DNA of 29,954 bases from positions 1 through 29,954 of the forward strand of contig CAZSOQ010000036.1 of assembly GCA_964608495.1 (NCBI GenBank). The letters run 5' to 3'. The DNA comes from JAKORR01 sp964608495 (lineage in GTDB: Bacteria; Armatimonadota; Zipacnadia; Zipacnadales; FEN-943). The position numbers were made by a program, and so were the translations under genes. Shown piece by piece: positions 28,949 through 29,954 of this stretch. The notes under the pieces were generated by a model, which worked only from the letters and a program-made list of their open reading frames with translations, ran no database searches and was not told where the DNA came from. Numbering within the stretch: position 1 is the first letter of the stretch; each line of letters starts with the position of its first letter.

Positions 28949-29954
28949 CACGCAAAGCCTCGACCGGCTTGCCGGCGCGGCGCTTCCCTGCCGGGCGGGC
29001 CTGGCTTGTCCTGGCGATGGCCCTCACAGTCGCCTGCCGGGCCCAGGACGGCCCGCGCGGCGAGCTGCGCGAGATCAACGGCTACCGGGTCCTGAGCGTG
29101 AGCGGCTCGCCCGCCGAGATGGGCCGCCAGCACGGCGAGCTGCTCAGGGACACCGTGCGCCGCGTGGTCAGGGACGTCGTCGTCGAGGGCGCGGGGGCCT
29201 ATGGCCTCGACGAGCTCCTCGACGGCGCCCTCGTCATGGAGCGCTACCTTCCCGACGCCTATCGCCAGGAGCTGCGCGCCCTGGCCGACGCCGCCGGGGT
29301 TGACTACGTCCAGCTCGTGGCGCTCCAGCTCTTCGGCGACGTGCGGCGGGCACAGTTCTGTACCTCCTACGCGGTCTTCGGCCCGGCGACGGCGACTGGT
29401 GAATGCATCTGCGGCCGCAACATGGACTACTGGGACTACGGCGCCAGCGAGTACGCCGCCATCCTTCTGCACTGCAAGCCCGCCGACGGCCACGAGTTCC
29501 TCACCTGCTCCTGGGCCGGCATCATCAATGGCTGGACCGCCCTCAACGACCACGGCGTGTTCTGCTCGAACAACTCCGCTTATGGCGGCGAGGACTCGCT
29601 CCACGGGCTCTCCACGTGCTTCATGGTGCGCACGGTTGCCCAGTTTGCCGCGACGGTTGAGGAGGGCGTGCGGGTCGTCGAGACCACGCCCCGCGCCTGC
29701 GGCACCAACCTGCTCATCGCCGGCGGTGACCCGCCGGATGCCGCCATGGTCGAGTTCGACCACCGGGACCTGGTCGTGCGGAGGGCCACCGAGGGCTTCG
29801 TCCTGGCCGACAACAGCTTCCGCAGCCTGGGACGCGAGGAACCCCTCGACGAGCCGAGCGCCTACTCGAGGTACGGGACGCTGCTGGGGCTTATCCGCGA
29901 GCACTACGAGCGCATTGATCGCTCGATGAACTTCGCGGCCGCGCCGGGCGTGCC
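28924..29954 (+). CDS. C45-family Ntn-hydrolase/acyltransferase-like exported protein (3' end outside window)
   Basis: About 343 codons are present and the frame continues past the window edge. GTG at 28924 has AGGGGG five bases upstream and lies inside the end of the esterase gene. It gives an N-terminus with RR followed by a hydrophobic stretch (AWLVLAMALTVA), i.e. an export signal with a long basic start. TTG 28969 or ATG 29017 are alternatives. The mature part has the C45 pattern GSPAEMGRQHGELL (61-74), the autocatalytic nucleophile Cys146 in QFCTSYAVFGPAT, then GRNMDYWDYG (164-173) and later NDHGVFCSNNSAYGG. This family (penicillin acyltransferase AAT, phospholipase-B-like and relatives) cleaves itself before the Cys and acts on amide bonds. 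The natural substrate is unknown. Confidence 0.85.
   Translation, partial: MRDPQRTLARKASTGLPARRFPAGRAWLVLAMALTVACRAQDGPRGELREINGYRVLSVSGSPAEMGRQHGELLRDTVRRVVRDVVVEGAGAYGLDELLDGALVMERYLPDAYRQELRALADAAGVDYVQLVALQLFGDVRRAQFCTSYAVFGPATATGECICGRNMDYWDYGASEYAAILLHCKPADGHEFLTCSWAGIINGWTALNDHGVFCSNNSAYGGEDSLHGLSTCFMVRTVAQFAATVEEGVRVVETTPRACGTNLLIAGGDPPDAAMVEFDHRDLVVRRATEGFVLADNSFRSLGREEPLDEPSAYSRYGTLLGLIREHYERIDRSMNFAAAPGV

Overview
This window is a GC-rich (roughly 70% by eye) stretch of bacterial chromosome. It is probably a scaffold from a metagenome-assembled genome: there is a run of exactly 100 N at 22668-22767, and the left end folds back on itself. The gene set fits an uncultured, free-living, plant-polysaccharide-degrading bacterium: a complete F-type ATP synthase operon, a xerC-hslV-hslU cluster in the order known from Firmicutes, three de novo pyrimidine genes, a secreted rhamnogalacturonan lyase and several signal-peptide proteins of unknown function. 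The style resembles Armatimonadota or a related deep-branching phylum, but no 16S or marker placement is possible here, so this is a low-confidence guess.

Left third, all on the minus strand (read right to left): a pfkB-family sugar kinase, then atpZ-atpI-atpB-atpE-atpF-atpH-atpA-atpG-atpD-atpC, tightly packed and headed by a strong sigma-70-like promoter at 11031-11059. A separate promoter at 3830-3859 drives a small membrane protein, xerC, hslV and hslU. The 5' part of an iron-type alcohol dehydrogenase gene follows and is cut off by the fold-back end of the contig. The c subunit carries the Gln/Glu-Ser/Tyr set known from sodium-binding rotor rings.

Middle: a secreted helical protein and a GT4 glycosyltransferase (plus strand), a large exported TPR protein (minus), a soluble histidine kinase fused to a receiver domain (plus), and pyrF-pyrB (minus). 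The aspartate carbamoyltransferase has a C-terminal four-cysteine zinc knuckle like the one in the regulatory chain PyrI, without the nucleotide-binding domain of PyrI. A second secreted helical protein, apparently a distant paralogue of the first, lies directly upstream of pyrE.

Right third: a 21-bp tandem repeat interrupted by the scaffold gap, then a membrane protein with an N-terminal prokaryotic RING-like domain and twelve CxxCxGxG zinc motifs, an FmdE-family protein, an 1138-residue multidomain PL11-type rhamnogalacturonan lyase (minus), and a divergent pair comprising a feruloyl-esterase-like alpha/beta hydrolase and a C45-family Ntn-hydrolase that runs off the window.

No tRNA, rRNA, CRISPR array, transposase or phage gene was seen. 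Five promoters are proposed; four of them have unusually short predicted leaders, which suggests leaderless or near-leaderless transcription is common in this organism. No clearly new multi-gene system is evident. The items most worth a second look are the PyrB zinc-tail fusion, the RING/12-zinc-motif membrane protein with its upstream repeat, the sodium-type c subunit and the paralogous secreted helical proteins.
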